Shown: positions 41,785-52,256 of the stretch, in pieces
How the letters are laid out: each line of letters starts with the position of its first letter
Numbering within the stretch: position 1 is the first letter of the stretch
Assembly: GCF_014899185.1 (NCBI RefSeq)
Contig: NZ_CP045201.1
Location: 1,100,501 to 1,164,500, forward strand
From: Pseudooceanicola spongiae
Lineage (GTDB): Bacteria; Pseudomonadota; Alphaproteobacteria; Rhodobacterales; Rhodobacteraceae
Length of the DNA: 64,000 bases
Direction: 5' to 3'
The notes under the pieces: model-generated
What the model was told of the DNA's origin: nothing
Databases searched by the model: none
Seen by the model: only the letters and a program-made list of their open reading frames with translations
Translations under genes and position numbers: made by a program

Positions 41785-42855
41785 TCAGCTCATCCGGTAG
41801 CCCGGTGTCGAGTTCGAAATCGCGACCTCCTCAGCGTCCATGTCCTCGCCGAAAACCTCGAACAGCGGGGTGCTCATATACCGCTCGCCCGTGTCCGGCA
41901 GCATCACCAGAATGACCGTGCCGGGCTCTGCGGTTTCGGCCATCTTCATTGCCACGGCAAAGGTCGATCCCCCTGAAATCCCGGTCAGGATTCCCTCATG
42001 CGCGGCCAGTTTGCGCGCCCAGGCGATGCCATCGGGACCGGCCACGGGGATCAGCTCGTCGAAGGTCTGATCGTCCAACGCCTCTTGCAGCACCAGCGGG
42101 ATGAAGTCCGGCGTCCAGCCCTGAATCGGGTGCGGTTGAAACGCCTCGTGGCTGACAGCGGGGCTGCCATCGGCACCGCGCGCCTGCGCCACGCCACTGC
42201 CAACCAGCTGCGCGTTGGAGGGTTCGGTCAGAACGATCCTGATCTCGGGCCGCGCCGCCTTCAGCCCGCGCCCCAGACCCGTGGCGGTACCGCCAGTGCC
42301 ATAGCCCGTCACCACCGCGTCCAGCCGCTGCCCCTCGAAATCGCCCAGGATTTCGCGCGCCGTCGTATGCTCGTGGATCGTCGCATTCGCTTCGCTCTCG
42401 AACTGATGCGCCAGGAACCAGCCGTTCTGCTCGGCCAGCTCCACCGCCTTGCGATACATGCCCAGCCCCTTTTCGGCCTTCGGCGTCAGCACCACCTTGG
42501 CGCCCATCATCCGCATCAGCCGCCGCCGCTCCATCGAAAAGCTCTCGGCCATGGTGATCACCAGCGGATAGCCCTTCTGCGCACAAACCATCGCCAGACC
42601 GATGCCGGTGTTGCCGCTGGTCGCTTCGACCACTGTCTGACCGGGCTTCAGCGCGCCGCTTTGCTCTGCGGTCTCGATGATGCTCAGCGCCAGCCTGTCC
42701 TTGACCGAGGAGGCGGGGTTGAAAAACTCGGCCTTGACGTAGATCTCCACCCCCTCGGGGGCGAGGTTGTTGATCCGCACCACCGGGGTATCGCCCACGG
42801 TTTCCAGGATCGAGCTGTACAGCCTGCCGCGTCCTTTGGTTGTTCTCTGGGTCAT
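41785..42855 (-). CDS. Cysteine synthase (O-acetylserine sulfhydrylase) family, PLP enzyme
   Basis: Fold-type II PLP enzyme making cysteine from O-acetylserine and sulfide. 356 residues from the ATG at 42855, spaced seven bases after AAGGAG; the ATG at 42861 is too close to it. PLP lysine in NPASSVKDRLAL, phosphate loop EATSGNTGIGLAM, GTGGTATGLGRGLK and TGISGGSTFAV. It is longer than CysK (about 310) by a C-terminal extension GERYMSTPLFEVFGEDMDAEE and by an N-terminal arm. It could be CysK or a related beta-synthase, so no symbol is assigned. Confidence 0.88.
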   Translation of the reverse strand: MTQRTTKGRGRLYSSILETVGDTPVVRINNLAPEGVEIYVKAEFFNPASSVKDRLALSIIETAEQSGALKPGQTVVEATSGNTGIGLAMVCAQKGYPLVITMAESFSMERRRLMRMMGAKVVLTPKAEKGLGMYRKAVELAEQNGWFLAHQFESEANATIHEHTTAREILGDFEGQRLDAVVTGYGTGGTATGLGRGLKAARPEIRIVLTEPSNAQLVGSGVAQARGADGSPAVSHEAFQPHPIQGWTPDFIPLVLQEALDDQTFDELIPVAGPDGIAWARKLAAHEGILTGISGGSTFAVAMKMAETAEPGTVILVMLPDTGERYMSTPLFEVFGEDMDAEEVAISNSTPGYRMS

Positions 42856-43138
42856 GGTCATGCTCCTTCATGTCTGTTTGCCCCACCTTATGCCAAGCCG
42901 CGCGTCAGGCAATGGTGGCGCGCAATTTCCCCGCAACCGCGCCACATCAACAGCCGTGTCCATAGGGTAACAGCGCGCACCAAAGGGTCGAAACCGCAGC
43001 GAAAATTTCATGTAAACCAATGCATGCGTCTCGACTTGAAAGGTCTGATCTTCTAACGATTACAGGCATGGGCGCAGCACATTCAGGTGACTCGCACCAG
43101 CCCGGCGGGCTCCGCCGGTCTCTCCATCCCAGAAGGAA

Positions 43139-44080
43139 ATGCCTGTGCTGATTTGCTGCGGTGAAGCCCTGATCGACATGATCCCAACCCCGACGGTCGA
43201 GGGCCCGGATGGCTTCGTGCCCCACAGCGGCGGGGCGATCTTCAACACCGCGATCGCGCTTGGCCGGCTCGGGGCGAAGACCGCCATGCTGACCGGCATG
43301 TCGACCGATCTGTTCGGACAGCGCCTCGCCGATGCCCTCTCGGCAGCCGAGGTTTCCACCGATCTGCTGATCCGCTCGGAGCGTCCGACCACCCTGGCCT
43401 TCGTCACCCTTGTCGACGGCAAGGCCAGCTATGATTTCTACGACGAAAACTCCGCCGGGCGCATGATCACCCCCGAAGATCTGCCCCAGACCCTGCCCGA
43501 GCAGGCCGAGGCCTACTATTTCGGTGGTATTTCCCTGGCTTGCGAACCCGGCGCCGATGCCTATGCCGCGCTCTGTGACCGGGTGCATGCCGATCACGTG
43601 GTGATGATCGACCCCAATATCCGCCCCGGCTTCATCAAGGATGCCGACCGCTTCCGCGCCCGTCTCGACGCCATGCTGCGCCAGTCCGACATCATCAAGA
43701 TCTCGGACGAGGATCTCGACTGGCTGCGCCCCGAAGCGGCGGCGCTGGATCAGAAGGCCTTCGCCCTGTGTGAAAGTGGCGCGGCTGTGGTGATCCTGAC
43801 CCGTGGTGGCGATGGTGCCTCGGCCTATTTCGGCGACGGGCGCAGCCTGCATGTGCCCGCACGCGCGGCCACTGTCGTCGATACTGTCGGCGCGGGCGAC
43901 ACCTTCAACGCCGGCGTGCTGTTCCGCCTGTCCGAGCTTGGGTTGCTGAGCAAAACCGCGCTGCGCGACATCGACACCGGCGCGCTGTCGGATGCGCTCG
44001 GCTTCGGGGCGCGGGTCGCTGCGATCACCGTATCGCGCGCGGGTGCCAATCCGCCCTGGCGCAACGAAGTGCCGAACTGA
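43139..44080 (+). CDS. PfkB-family fructokinase (polyol locus)
   Basis: 313 residues. Sugar-kinase fold: N-terminal ILCCGEALIDMIP-like block (ICCGEALIDM), substrate loop HSGGAIFNTAIALGRLG, and anion-hole/base motif DTVGAGDTFNAGVLF with D as catalytic base. Probably phosphorylates fructose released by the mannitol and sorbitol dehydrogenases next door; in Rhodobacter sphaeroides a fructokinase gene (mtlZ) belongs to the polyol operon. Here it lies on the opposite strand, converging on xylB. A CCGGCGG/CCGCCGG hairpin ends 20 bases before the ATG. A GTG at 43145 is better spaced from AAGGA. The 283-base gap upstream holds no other gene. Confidence 0.88.
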   Translation: MPVLICCGEALIDMIPTPTVEGPDGFVPHSGGAIFNTAIALGRLGAKTAMLTGMSTDLFGQRLADALSAAEVSTDLLIRSERPTTLAFVTLVDGKASYDFYDENSAGRMITPEDLPQTLPEQAEAYYFGGISLACEPGADAYAALCDRVHADHVVMIDPNIRPGFIKDADRFRARLDAMLRQSDIIKISDEDLDWLRPEAAALDQKAFALCESGAAVVILTRGGDGASAYFGDGRSLHVPARAATVVDTVGAGDTFNAGVLFRLSELGLLSKTALRDIDTGALSDALGFGARVAAITVSRAGANPPWRNEVPN

Positions 44081-44088
44081 CACGGGAT

Positions 44089-44116
44089 AGGGCGCTCAAC
44101 GGAGCGCCCTTTCTGT
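44089..44116 (+). terminator. Intrinsic terminator after the fructokinase gene
   Basis: AGGGCGCTC (44089-44097), loop AACG, GAGCGCCCT (44102-44110), then TTCTGTTT. It lies between the convergent fructokinase and xylulokinase genes. The minus strand has no T-run after the stem. Confidence 0.8.
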
Positions 44117-44131
44117 TTAAACATCAAATCG

Positions 44132-45583
44132 TTACTGAATACTCTTAAGGCCCGGATAGGCGGCCCTGAAGCGGTGATACCCCGCGTCAAAGGCTTCGGT
44201 CAGGCTCTTGTCAGGCTCGACCACCGATCCGATTTCAGGCCGTGTCATCACCTCATCCGCCTGCGCCTCGCCCGCCGCGACCAGCCCCAGACGCGCCGCC
44301 CCGAGGGCCGCGCCGAATTCGCCTTTAGCCGGCAGCATCAGCGGCACATCCAGCACCGTCGCGATCAGCTTGACCCAATAAGGAGAGGCCGAACCGCCCC
44401 CGATCGCCAGCAAAGCCTCAGGCCGCGCGCCGACGCCTTTCAGCGCTTCCGCTGAATCGCGCAGACCATAGGCCACGCCCTCCAGCACCGCGCGGGTCAT
44501 GTCCTCCAGCGTGGTTTCGGTGCCGAGGCCCGTGAAAGCGCCCCGGATCGCCGCGTCGTTATGCGGCGTCCGCTCGCCCGCGAGATAGGGCAGAAACTGC
44601 GCCCGCCCCGGTGCCTGAACATCGCCCAGAACAGAGGTCAGCTCGGCCGGACGGCGTCCGCTGATCCGTGCCAGCCAGTTCAGACTGTCGGTCGCCGACA
44701 GCATCACGCCCATCTGATACCACCGCCCCGGCACCGCATGGCAAAAGGTGTGCAGGGCGCTCTCGGCATCCGGCGCATAGCCATCGCGCGCCGCCAGCAA
44801 CACGCCCGAGGTGCCGAGCGAGACAAAGCCCTCGCCCTCGGCCAGACAGCCCGTGCCACAGGCGGCAGCGGCATTGTCGCCTGCGCCCCCGGCGACGGTG
44901 ACCCGGCCCATGCCCCATTTCTGCGCCAGCTCCGTGCGCAGCGTGCCCGCCGCAGCCGAGCCTTCGACCAGCTCCGGCATCTGGTCGCGGCGCATATGTC
45001 CGGCCTCAAGCAGCTCCTCAGACCAATCCCGCGCGCCGACATCCAGCCAGGAGGTGCCAGCACTGTCGGACATATCCGCGACATACTCTCCGGTCAGGTA
45101 ATAATTCAGATAAGCTGCGGGCAGCAACACCTTGGCAACACGTGCAAAATGCTCCGGCTCATGCGTCCTCACCCAGTCGAGCTTCGGGGCGGTGAAGCCG
45201 GGAAAGACGATATTCCCCGACAGTTCACGCACACCCGGAATGGCATCCAGACGCGCCGCCTCAGCATGTGACCTTGTGTCGTTCCACAGGATGCAGGGCC
45301 GGATCACCGCGCCCTCCGCGTCCAGCAGGGTCGCGCCATGCATATGCCCGGCGACGCCGATGCCGGTGACTGCTGCCAGCGCGGCCGGATGCGCTTCCTT
45401 CAGCTCCTCCAGCGCCGCTTCAAGGGCGACGACCCACTCGGCCGGGTTCTGCTCGGACCAACCGGGGTGCGGGTTGCTGACCCGGCACGGGCTTTCCGCC
45501 GCGCCGATCACAGCGCCGCTTGCGTCGATCAGCAACGCCCTCAGCCCCGATGTGCCAAGGTCCAACCCCAATGCGTATGCCAT
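44132..45583 (-). CDS. xylB: Xylulokinase (FGGY family)
   Basis: Phosphorylates D-xylulose, formed when the polyol dehydrogenases oxidise arabitol or xylitol. 483 residues from the ATG at 45583; the frame continues upstream but only as a shadow of mtlK. FGGY signatures: YALGLDLGTSGLRALLIDASG, GIGVAGHMHGATLLD, the DTRSHAEAARLD segment, TGLGTETTLEDMTRAVLEGVAYGL and GGGSASPYWVKLIATVLD. TAATG joins the mtlK stop and this start. Last gene of the polyol operon. Confidence 0.93.
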   Translation of the reverse strand: MAYALGLDLGTSGLRALLIDASGAVIGAAESPCRVSNPHPGWSEQNPAEWVVALEAALEELKEAHPAALAAVTGIGVAGHMHGATLLDAEGAVIRPCILWNDTRSHAEAARLDAIPGVRELSGNIVFPGFTAPKLDWVRTHEPEHFARVAKVLLPAAYLNYYLTGEYVADMSDSAGTSWLDVGARDWSEELLEAGHMRRDQMPELVEGSAAAGTLRTELAQKWGMGRVTVAGGAGDNAAAACGTGCLAEGEGFVSLGTSGVLLAARDGYAPDAESALHTFCHAVPGRWYQMGVMLSATDSLNWLARISGRRPAELTSVLGDVQAPGRAQFLPYLAGERTPHNDAAIRGAFTGLGTETTLEDMTRAVLEGVAYGLRDSAEALKGVGARPEALLAIGGGSASPYWVKLIATVLDVPLMLPAKGEFGAALGAARLGLVAAGEAQADEVMTRPEIGSVVEPDKSLTEAFDAGYHRFRAAYPGLKSIQ

Positions 45584-47052
45584 TACTGCTCCTTCAGATA
45601 GGCGTTCAGCGCCGCCTCCGTGCCCTGCGCCCAGATCAGGCCCAGCCAACTGGCGAAACGCTCGGCAAAGGCCGGAACAGTCGCGAGGTCGCCATAGACG
45701 TCGCGCATGTCCAGCCAGGCCATTGGCGTATCCTTGGCGCGCGCGGCGGTCGTGGTCAACCGGTCCCAGCTCGGGTCGTTGGGGGCAATCTCGCTGCCGT
45801 CCTCGATCTGGCCGATGCAGTAGCGGCACCACAGCGCCGAGAGCAGCGCCAGCCCGTTGATCGACACACCCGCCGCCAGCCCGTCGCGGATCGAGGGCAC
45901 GATGAACTTCGGCTGCCGGTTCGACCCATCGAGACACAGCCGCCGCGTGGTGTCCTTGATCGCGGGGTTGGAAAAGCGTGCATCAATCAGCTCAAGATAC
46001 TGATCCGGCGTGAATTCCGGCACCGCGTGGACATGCGGCAGGATCTCCTCGGCCTCGACCTTGCGGAAGAAGGCATGCACCAGCGGATGCGCCATCGCGT
46101 CATGCGCCAGCTCACAGCCGAGCAGCGCTCCGGGGTAGGCAATCACCGCATGACCGCCGTTGAGGATGCGGATCTTCATCCGTTCATAGGCGTGCACGTC
46201 ATCGGTGAAGGTCACGCCGACCTCCTCCAGCCGGGGCCGGCCCAGCGTGAACTTGTCCTCCAGCACCCACTGACGAAACGGCTCACAGGTCACCGGCACC
46301 GGATCGTCGATCCCCATGCTGGCGGCCAGCGTGCGCTCAGTCTCGCCCGTCGCCGGGGTGATGCGATCGACCATGCCATTGGGGAAGGCCACCTGCCCCT
46401 CGATCCAGTCCGCGAGGTCCAGATCGATCAGCTGCGCGAACCCGACCACCGCATCGCGCGTCACATCGCCATTGCCCGGCAGGTTGTCGCAGGACATCAC
46501 GGTGAACGGCGGCACACCAGCCGCGCGTCGGGCCTTCAGCGCCGCCACGATCGCGCCGAACACCGTCTTCGGTGCCTCCGGCGTCGCGGCATCGGCGACG
46601 ATATCGGGATGCGTCGGATCGAAGGTGCCGGTATCGGCGCTGACGAAATAGCCGCCCTCGGTGACCGTCAGCGACACGATCCGCGTCGCCTCCTCGGCCA
46701 TCTTCGCGATCAGCGGCGCATTCCCCGGCGCGACCTCGGCAAAGTCGATCATGGCACCGATCACCCGGGCACGCGCGCCCTCTGGATCCAGCTCGATCAC
46801 GGTCGAGAGGTTGTCCTGATCTCCCAGCATCTGGCGCATGTTGGCATCGGGCGCGCGCACGCCCGCCCCGGTCAGCGCCCAGTCATGATCGAGGCCGAGG
46901 GCGAAAAGGTCATCAAGGTAAACCGCCTGATGCGCGCGGTGAAAGTTGCCCAGCCCCACATGCACGATGCCGTGGCTCAGCGCCGCGCGGTCATATGCAG
47001 GCACGGCGATTGCGGGGTCGAAAGCCCCAAGCTTGTCATTCGCCAGTTTCAT
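45583..47052 (-). CDS. mtlK: Mannitol 2-dehydrogenase (polyol-specific long-chain dehydrogenase)
   Basis: Oxidises D-mannitol to fructose (and D-arabitol to xylulose) with NAD+. 489 residues, as in the Rhodobacter sphaeroides enzyme. NAD-binding N-terminal domain with VHVGLGNFHRAHQAVYLDDL; the active-site lysine and partners lie in MKIRILNGGHAVIAYPG (K-x4-N-x2-H pattern). The SCDNLPGNGDVTR block is family specific. Sits between smoS (43 bases upstream) and xylB (one-base overlap), the same order as in the known polyol operon. Confidence 0.93.
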   Translation of the reverse strand: MKLANDKLGAFDPAIAVPAYDRAALSHGIVHVGLGNFHRAHQAVYLDDLFALGLDHDWALTGAGVRAPDANMRQMLGDQDNLSTVIELDPEGARARVIGAMIDFAEVAPGNAPLIAKMAEEATRIVSLTVTEGGYFVSADTGTFDPTHPDIVADAATPEAPKTVFGAIVAALKARRAAGVPPFTVMSCDNLPGNGDVTRDAVVGFAQLIDLDLADWIEGQVAFPNGMVDRITPATGETERTLAASMGIDDPVPVTCEPFRQWVLEDKFTLGRPRLEEVGVTFTDDVHAYERMKIRILNGGHAVIAYPGALLGCELAHDAMAHPLVHAFFRKVEAEEILPHVHAVPEFTPDQYLELIDARFSNPAIKDTTRRLCLDGSNRQPKFIVPSIRDGLAAGVSINGLALLSALWCRYCIGQIEDGSEIAPNDPSWDRLTTTAARAKDTPMAWLDMRDVYGDLATVPAFAERFASWLGLIWAQGTEAALNAYLKEQ

Positions 47053-47095
47053 GGCATTCGCCTCCGATTTATTTGGTATCAGTCGCTTACGCGGC

Positions 47096-47865
47096 TCAGC
47101 TCATCCAGTTTCCGCCGTCGACGTTATACGTCTGCGCGACAATGTAGTCGGCCTCTGCCGTGGCAAGGAACACCGCCATGCCCGTCAGATCCTCGGCCCG
47201 CCCCATCCGCCCAAAGGGCACGGCGGCACCGACCTGTTTCTTCTTCTCGCCCGGTGCCAGACCCTCGGCGGCGGCGAATTTCGCGTCCACCCCGTCCCAG
47301 TGATCACCATCCACCACCCCCGGCGCGATGGCGTTGACGTTGATCCCCTTGCCAATCAGGTTCAGTCCGGCGCTCTGCGTCAGAGAGATGACGGCGGCCT
47401 TGCTCGCGCAATAGACCCCGACCAGAGCCTCGCCCCGCCGCCCCGCCTGAGAGGCCATGTTGATGATCTTGCCCCCCGTGCCCTGCGCCACCATCTGGCG
47501 CGCCACGGCCTGCATGGTGAACAGAGTGCCGCTGACGTTGACCGCAAACAGCCGCTCGTAGCTCTCACGCGTGATCTCGGTCAGGCCCGCCAGATCGAAC
47601 AGCGCGGCATTGTTGATCAGGATGTCGATACGCCCGGTCTGCCCGACCACATGCGCTACAGCCGCGTCGATGCTGGCCTGATCGCAGACATCCATCTGCA
47701 CGCCATACGCCCCTTCGCCCAGATCCAGCGCCGCCCGCTGCGCCGCATCGCCGTCGATATCGCCGATGGCGACGCGCGCGCCCTCCGCCAGATAGGCGCG
47801 GGCAAAGGCCTTGCCGATGCCACGCGCCGCCCCGGTGATCAGCGCAGATTTCCCCGCCAGCCGGG

Positions 47866-47869
<4 letters not shown>
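47096..47869 (-). CDS. smoS: Sorbitol (L-iditol) dehydrogenase, SDR family
   Basis: Short-chain dehydrogenase oxidising D-glucitol to fructose and galactitol to tagatose with NAD+. 257 residues. Rossmann loop [16 protein letters not shown]-equivalent [10 protein letters not shown], serine in [11 protein letters not shown], and the YCASK catalytic pair. The ending [16 protein letters not shown] is typical of this subgroup. Overlaps the smoK stop by four bases (ATGA). Substrate is inferred from the operon context and length. Confidence 0.9.
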
Positions 47870-48870
<1,001 letters not shown>

Positions 48871-48881
48871 TGAGGTCTTCC

Positions 48882-49712
48882 TTACTTAACCGCGCCAAAT
48901 GTCAGGCCGCGGACGAGTTGTTTCTGGCTGAACCAGCCCATGATGAGGATCGGCGCAATCGCCATGGTCGAAGCCGCCGAGAGCTTGGCATAGAACAACC
49001 CCTCCGGGCTTGAGTAGCTGGCGATGAAGGCCGTTAGCGGCGCCGCCTTGGCAGCTGTCAGGTTGAGCGTCCAGAACGCTTCGTTCCACGCCAGAATGAT
49101 GTTGAGCAGCACGGTCGAGGCCATCCCCGGCACCGCCATCGGCAGCAGCACGGAAATCACCTCATCCTTCAGCCCGGCCCCATCCATCCGCGCCGCTTCC
49201 AGAATATCCACCGGAATTTCACGGAAATAGGTGTAGAGCATCCAGACGATGATCGGCAGATTGATCAGCGTCAGCACGATGATCAGCCCGATCTGCGTGT
49301 CCAGCAACCCGACCTTCTGAAACAGCAGATAGATCGGCACCAGCACCCCCACCGGCGGCAGCATCTTGGTCGACAGCATCCACATCAGCAGATCCTTGGT
49401 GCGCTTGCCCGGCACAAAGGCCATCGCCCAAGCCGCCGGCACCGCAATCGCCAGCCCGATCAGGGTCGAGCCGACCGAGATCACCACCGAATTCCAGAAG
49501 TGGCGGAAGTAGTTCGACCGCTCCTGCACCGTGACGTAATTCTCCAGCGTCCAGTGAAAGTTGAACCAGATCGGCGGATCGGCAATCGCCTGCGCCTCGG
49601 TCTTGAAACTGGTCAGCACCGTCCACAGGATCGGAAAGAAGATCAGCAACCCGACACTCCAGGCAATCGCGGTATTCACCGCCTTGCGCCGGCTCGAAAT
49701 CATCCGCGCCAT
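48882..49712 (-). CDS. smoG: Polyol ABC transporter permease, MalG type
   Basis: 276 residues, six membrane segments (first about 12-32). Coupling loop [22 protein letters not shown] matches the EAA consensus of carbohydrate permeases. C-terminal [18 protein letters not shown] is typical of MalG-like subunits. GGGAGG lies before the ATG. Unlike the rest of the operon, a 113-base gap containing an interspersed repeat separates it from smoF. Confidence 0.92.
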   Translation of the reverse strand: MARMISSRRKAVNTAIAWSVGLLIFFPILWTVLTSFKTEAQAIADPPIWFNFHWTLENYVTVQERSNYFRHFWNSVVISVGSTLIGLAIAVPAAWAMAFVPGKRTKDLLMWMLSTKMLPPVGVLVPIYLLFQKVGLLDTQIGLIIVLTLINLPIIVWMLYTYFREIPVDILEAARMDGAGLKDEVISVLLPMAVPGMASTVLLNIILAWNEAFWTLNLTAAKAAPLTAFIASYSSPEGLFYAKLSAASTMAIAPILIMGWFSQKQLVRGLTFGAVK

Positions 49713-49728
49713 GCCAGATACCTCCCAG

Positions 49729-49790
49729 TCATCTTGCCAAAAATACTTCGGGGTGAATGGGCCAGAGGCCCAGAGGGGCAGCGCCCCTCT
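49729..49790 (-). repeat. Interspersed intergenic hairpin repeat, copy A
   Basis: Read on the minus strand: hairpin AGAGGGGC-GCT-GCCCCTCT (49790-49772), a second hairpin GGGCC-TCT-GGCCC (49771-49759), then CACCCCGAAGTATTTTTGG and CAAGATGA. It closely matches copy B at 61138-61200, including the GCT loop and the AAGTATTT..GGCAAGATGA tail. It lies between smoF and smoG and ends next to the smoG ribosome site. Confidence 0.75.
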
Positions 49791-49825
49791 CCCGGCTGCA
49801 CCGAAAACAACATCCGCATCCCCCC

Positions 49826-50698
49826 TCAGGCGTCCAGATTCTTGCCGATCATCCGCATCAGGAAGATCGCAACGATATTGGCCAGCACGATGGCCACGAC
49901 ACCCCCGGCAGACCCGGTGCCAACGTCAAAGCGCAACAGGCTCTCGGCGTAGACAAGATAGGTCAGGTTGGTCGAGGCATTGCCCGGTCCGCCATTCGTC
50001 GTCACCAGGATCTCGGCAAAGATCGACAGCAGGAAGATCGTCTGGATCAGAATGACGACCGTGACCGCCCGCGACAGATGCGGCACGGTGATATAGAAGA
50101 ACCGGCTGAACGGCCCGGCGCCATCCATCTCGGCGGCCTCCAGCTGTTCCTGATCCAGCGACTGCATCGCGGTCAGCAGGATCAGCGTCGCAAACGGCAG
50201 CCATTGCCAGCTGACGATGCCGATGATCGACATCAGCGGCGCCTGCGACAGGAAATCGTACGGCTGCAATCCGAGGAACTTGGCCGCATAGGCGAACAGC
50301 CCGTTCACCGGGTTCATGAACATGTTCTTCCAGACCAGCGCCGACACGGTCGGCATCACGAAGAACGGCGCGATCACAAGGATCCGCACAATCCCCTGAC
50401 CCCACATTGCCTGATCCAGCAACAGCCCCAGCAGCACACCGCCCACGACGGTGATGATCAGCACCCCGACGACCAGCAGCAGCGTGTTGATCAGCGCGGT
50501 CTTGAACGCCGGATCGCTCAGAAAATAGCTGTAATTCTCCCAACCCACGAAGGGATGCTCGCCGGGCATCAACAGGTTGTAGCGCAGCAGCGAGAAGTAG
50601 ATCGTCATCCCCAGCGGGATCAGCATCCACCCCAGCAGCAGCAAAACGGACGGCGAAATCATGAACCGCGCCGCAGCGCGTGAATGCTGTGTGGCCAT
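49826..50698 (-). CDS. smoF: Polyol ABC transporter permease, MalF type
   Basis: 290 residues with six membrane segments (first about 13-35). EAA coupling loop SLDQEQLEAAEMDGAGPFSRFF and the following ITVPHLSRAVTVVIL match sugar permeases of the MalF/UgpA class. VTTNGGPGNASTNLTYLVY is a conserved periplasmic/TM block. Start at 50698 lies 93 bases downstream of the smoE stop; a strong hairpin occupies that gap. Confidence 0.93.
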   Translation of the reverse strand: MATQHSRAAARFMISPSVLLLLGWMLIPLGMTIYFSLLRYNLLMPGEHPFVGWENYSYFLSDPAFKTALINTLLLVVGVLIITVVGGVLLGLLLDQAMWGQGIVRILVIAPFFVMPTVSALVWKNMFMNPVNGLFAYAAKFLGLQPYDFLSQAPLMSIIGIVSWQWLPFATLILLTAMQSLDQEQLEAAEMDGAGPFSRFFYITVPHLSRAVTVVILIQTIFLLSIFAEILVTTNGGPGNASTNLTYLVYAESLLRFDVGTGSAGGVVAIVLANIVAIFLMRMIGKNLDA

Positions 50699-50755
50699 TT
50701 TAGCCTCCCTCAGCGAAATGTCTGATCTGTGAATGTCGGATCGTCAGGGAACAGC

Positions 50756-50780
50756 GGCCGGAGGCACATCGCCCCCGGCC
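50756..50780 (-). other. Intercistronic hairpin after smoE
   Basis: On the transcribed strand GGCCGGGGGC, loop GATGT, GCCTCCGGCC gives a 10-bp stem with one G-U pair. It begins 11 bases after the smoE stop. No T-run. As with maltose-type operons it may stabilise the binding-protein message. Confidence 0.6.
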
Positions 50781-50791
50781 ACCTGTCGCGC

Positions 50792-52108
50792 TTACTTCGG
50801 ATAGCCCGAGCGCTTCATTTCCCGCGTGGTCAGCGTCTGAGCTGCTGCCAGAGCTTCATCTGCAGTCATCTGCCCGGCCAGTGCGGCCGAGAATTGCTGC
50901 CCAACGGACGTCCCGATGCCCTGAAACTCAGGAATGGCGACGAACTGAACACCAACATAGGGCACTTCATCCACGGTCGGATGCTGCGGATCTGCGGCCT
51001 GGATCGACTCCAGCGTCATTTTCGCAAACGGCGCCGCGTCGAGGTACTCTTGGTTCTCATAGAGCGAAGTGCGCGTGCCCGGCGGTACGTTGGCCCAGCC
51101 CTCATTGGCCGCGACCAGCTCCGTGTAGGCCTTGCTCGTGGCCCAGGCGACGAACGCCTTGGCCGCATCAGCCTTCTCGGTGCCCGCAGGGATCGCGAGG
51201 TTCCATGCCCAGAGCCAGTTGCCGCGCTTGCCCAGACCCTTGTCAGGTGCCAGCGCAAAGCCGACCTGGTCGGCCACGGTGCTGTCGGTCGGGTTGGTCA
51301 CGAAGGAGGCCGCGACGGTCGCGTCGATCCACATGCCGCATTTGCCCTGCTGGAACAGCGCCAAGTTCTCGTTGAACCCGTTTGAGGAGGCGCCCGGAGG
51401 GCCGTAGTTGTTCATCAGGTCGAGATAGTCGGTCAGAGTGGCTTTCCACTCTGGGCTGTCGAACTGGGCGTTCCAGTCCATGTCGAACCACTTGGCGCCA
51501 TAGGAGTTTGCCATGGCGGTCAGGAAGGCCATGTTCTCGCCCCAGCCGGCCTTGCCGCGCAGGCAGATGCCGTAGATCTCGCCGTCCTTGTCGGTCATCG
51601 CGGCGGCAGCGGCTTTGATCTCGTCCCAGGTCGGCGCGTCGGGCATGGTCAGCCCGGCTTTCTCCATCAGGTCCTTGCGATACATGACCATGGAGCTTTC
51701 GCCATAGAACGGCGCGGCATAGAGCTCGCCGTCCGTCGTCAGACCGCCCGCAATGGCAGGCAGCAGGTCGGCGGCGTCATAGCCCTCGGGCATGTCCTTG
51801 AGCGGCACCAGCCAGCCCTGCTTGGACCAGATCGGAACCTCGTAGGTGCCGATGGTCATCACGTCGAACTGACCGCCCTTGGTGGCGACGTCCTGCGTGA
51901 CGCGCTGGCGCAGCACGTTCTCTTCCAGCGTCACCCACTCCAGTTCGATATCGGGGTGAGATTTTGTGAAGTCGTCGGTCAGCCCCTGCATGCGGATCAT
52001 GTCGCCGTTGTTCACGGTGGCAATGGTGATCGTCTCGCCACTCGCGGACGTGGCGACAAGCGCAGAGGCGGCACAGGCCATAAGCCCGGCACGGATCGTG
52101 AAAGTCAT
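50792..52108 (-). CDS. smoE: Polyol ABC transporter substrate-binding protein
   Basis: Family 1 extracellular solute-binding protein that captures sorbitol/mannitol in the periplasm. 438 residues. Sec signal peptide (about 1-24, ending TSASG), mature start ETITIATVNNGDM, then FDVMTIGTYEVPIWSKQGW and PAPFYGESSMVMYRKDLM-like AAPFYGESSMVMYRKD, GKCGMWIDATVAAS and WAWNLAIPAGTEKADAA. GGGAGGAAACC precedes the ATG. First structural gene of the polyol operon, with a palindrome in its promoter region. Confidence 0.93.
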   Translation of the reverse strand: MTFTIRAGLMACAASALVATSASGETITIATVNNGDMIRMQGLTDDFTKSHPDIELEWVTLEENVLRQRVTQDVATKGGQFDVMTIGTYEVPIWSKQGWLVPLKDMPEGYDAADLLPAIAGGLTTDGELYAAPFYGESSMVMYRKDLMEKAGLTMPDAPTWDEIKAAAAAMTDKDGEIYGICLRGKAGWGENMAFLTAMANSYGAKWFDMDWNAQFDSPEWKATLTDYLDLMNNYGPPGASSNGFNENLALFQQGKCGMWIDATVAASFVTNPTDSTVADQVGFALAPDKGLGKRGNWLWAWNLAIPAGTEKADAAKAFVAWATSKAYTELVAANEGWANVPPGTRTSLYENQEYLDAAPFAKMTLESIQAADPQHPTVDEVPYVGVQFVAIPEFQGIGTSVGQQFSAALAGQMTADEALAAAQTLTTREMKRSGYPK

Positions 52109-52148
52109 GGTTTCCTCCCAAAGCTCTCCTGAGCTTCTGCCCAGTTGA

Positions 52149-52162
52149 TGAACTATTTCTCA
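52149..52162. promoter_or_regulatory. Candidate operator/promoter of the polyol operon
   Basis: TGAACTATTTCTCA is an imperfect inverted repeat (TGAAC/TCTCA) about 41-54 bases upstream of smoE. On the minus strand a TTGACT element lies about 18 bases farther upstream, so the palindrome would overlap the -10/start region. The adjacent SorC-type regulator is the likely binder. The remaining 148-base gap shows nothing else. Confidence 0.35.
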
Positions 52163-52256
52163 CAAAAGGGTGTACCTCAAGTCAAGAACCTTTTCCGCTG
52201 CGGCGCAGCGTATCAGGGGGAGTAGACGGAGCGTGACTATCGCTCAGGTAGATTTG

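Noticed and set aside
44132..45937. xylB reading extended to 601 codons
   Set aside because: The upstream 118 codons overlap mtlK in another frame and lack FGGY similarity; the ATG at 45583 begins the family block.
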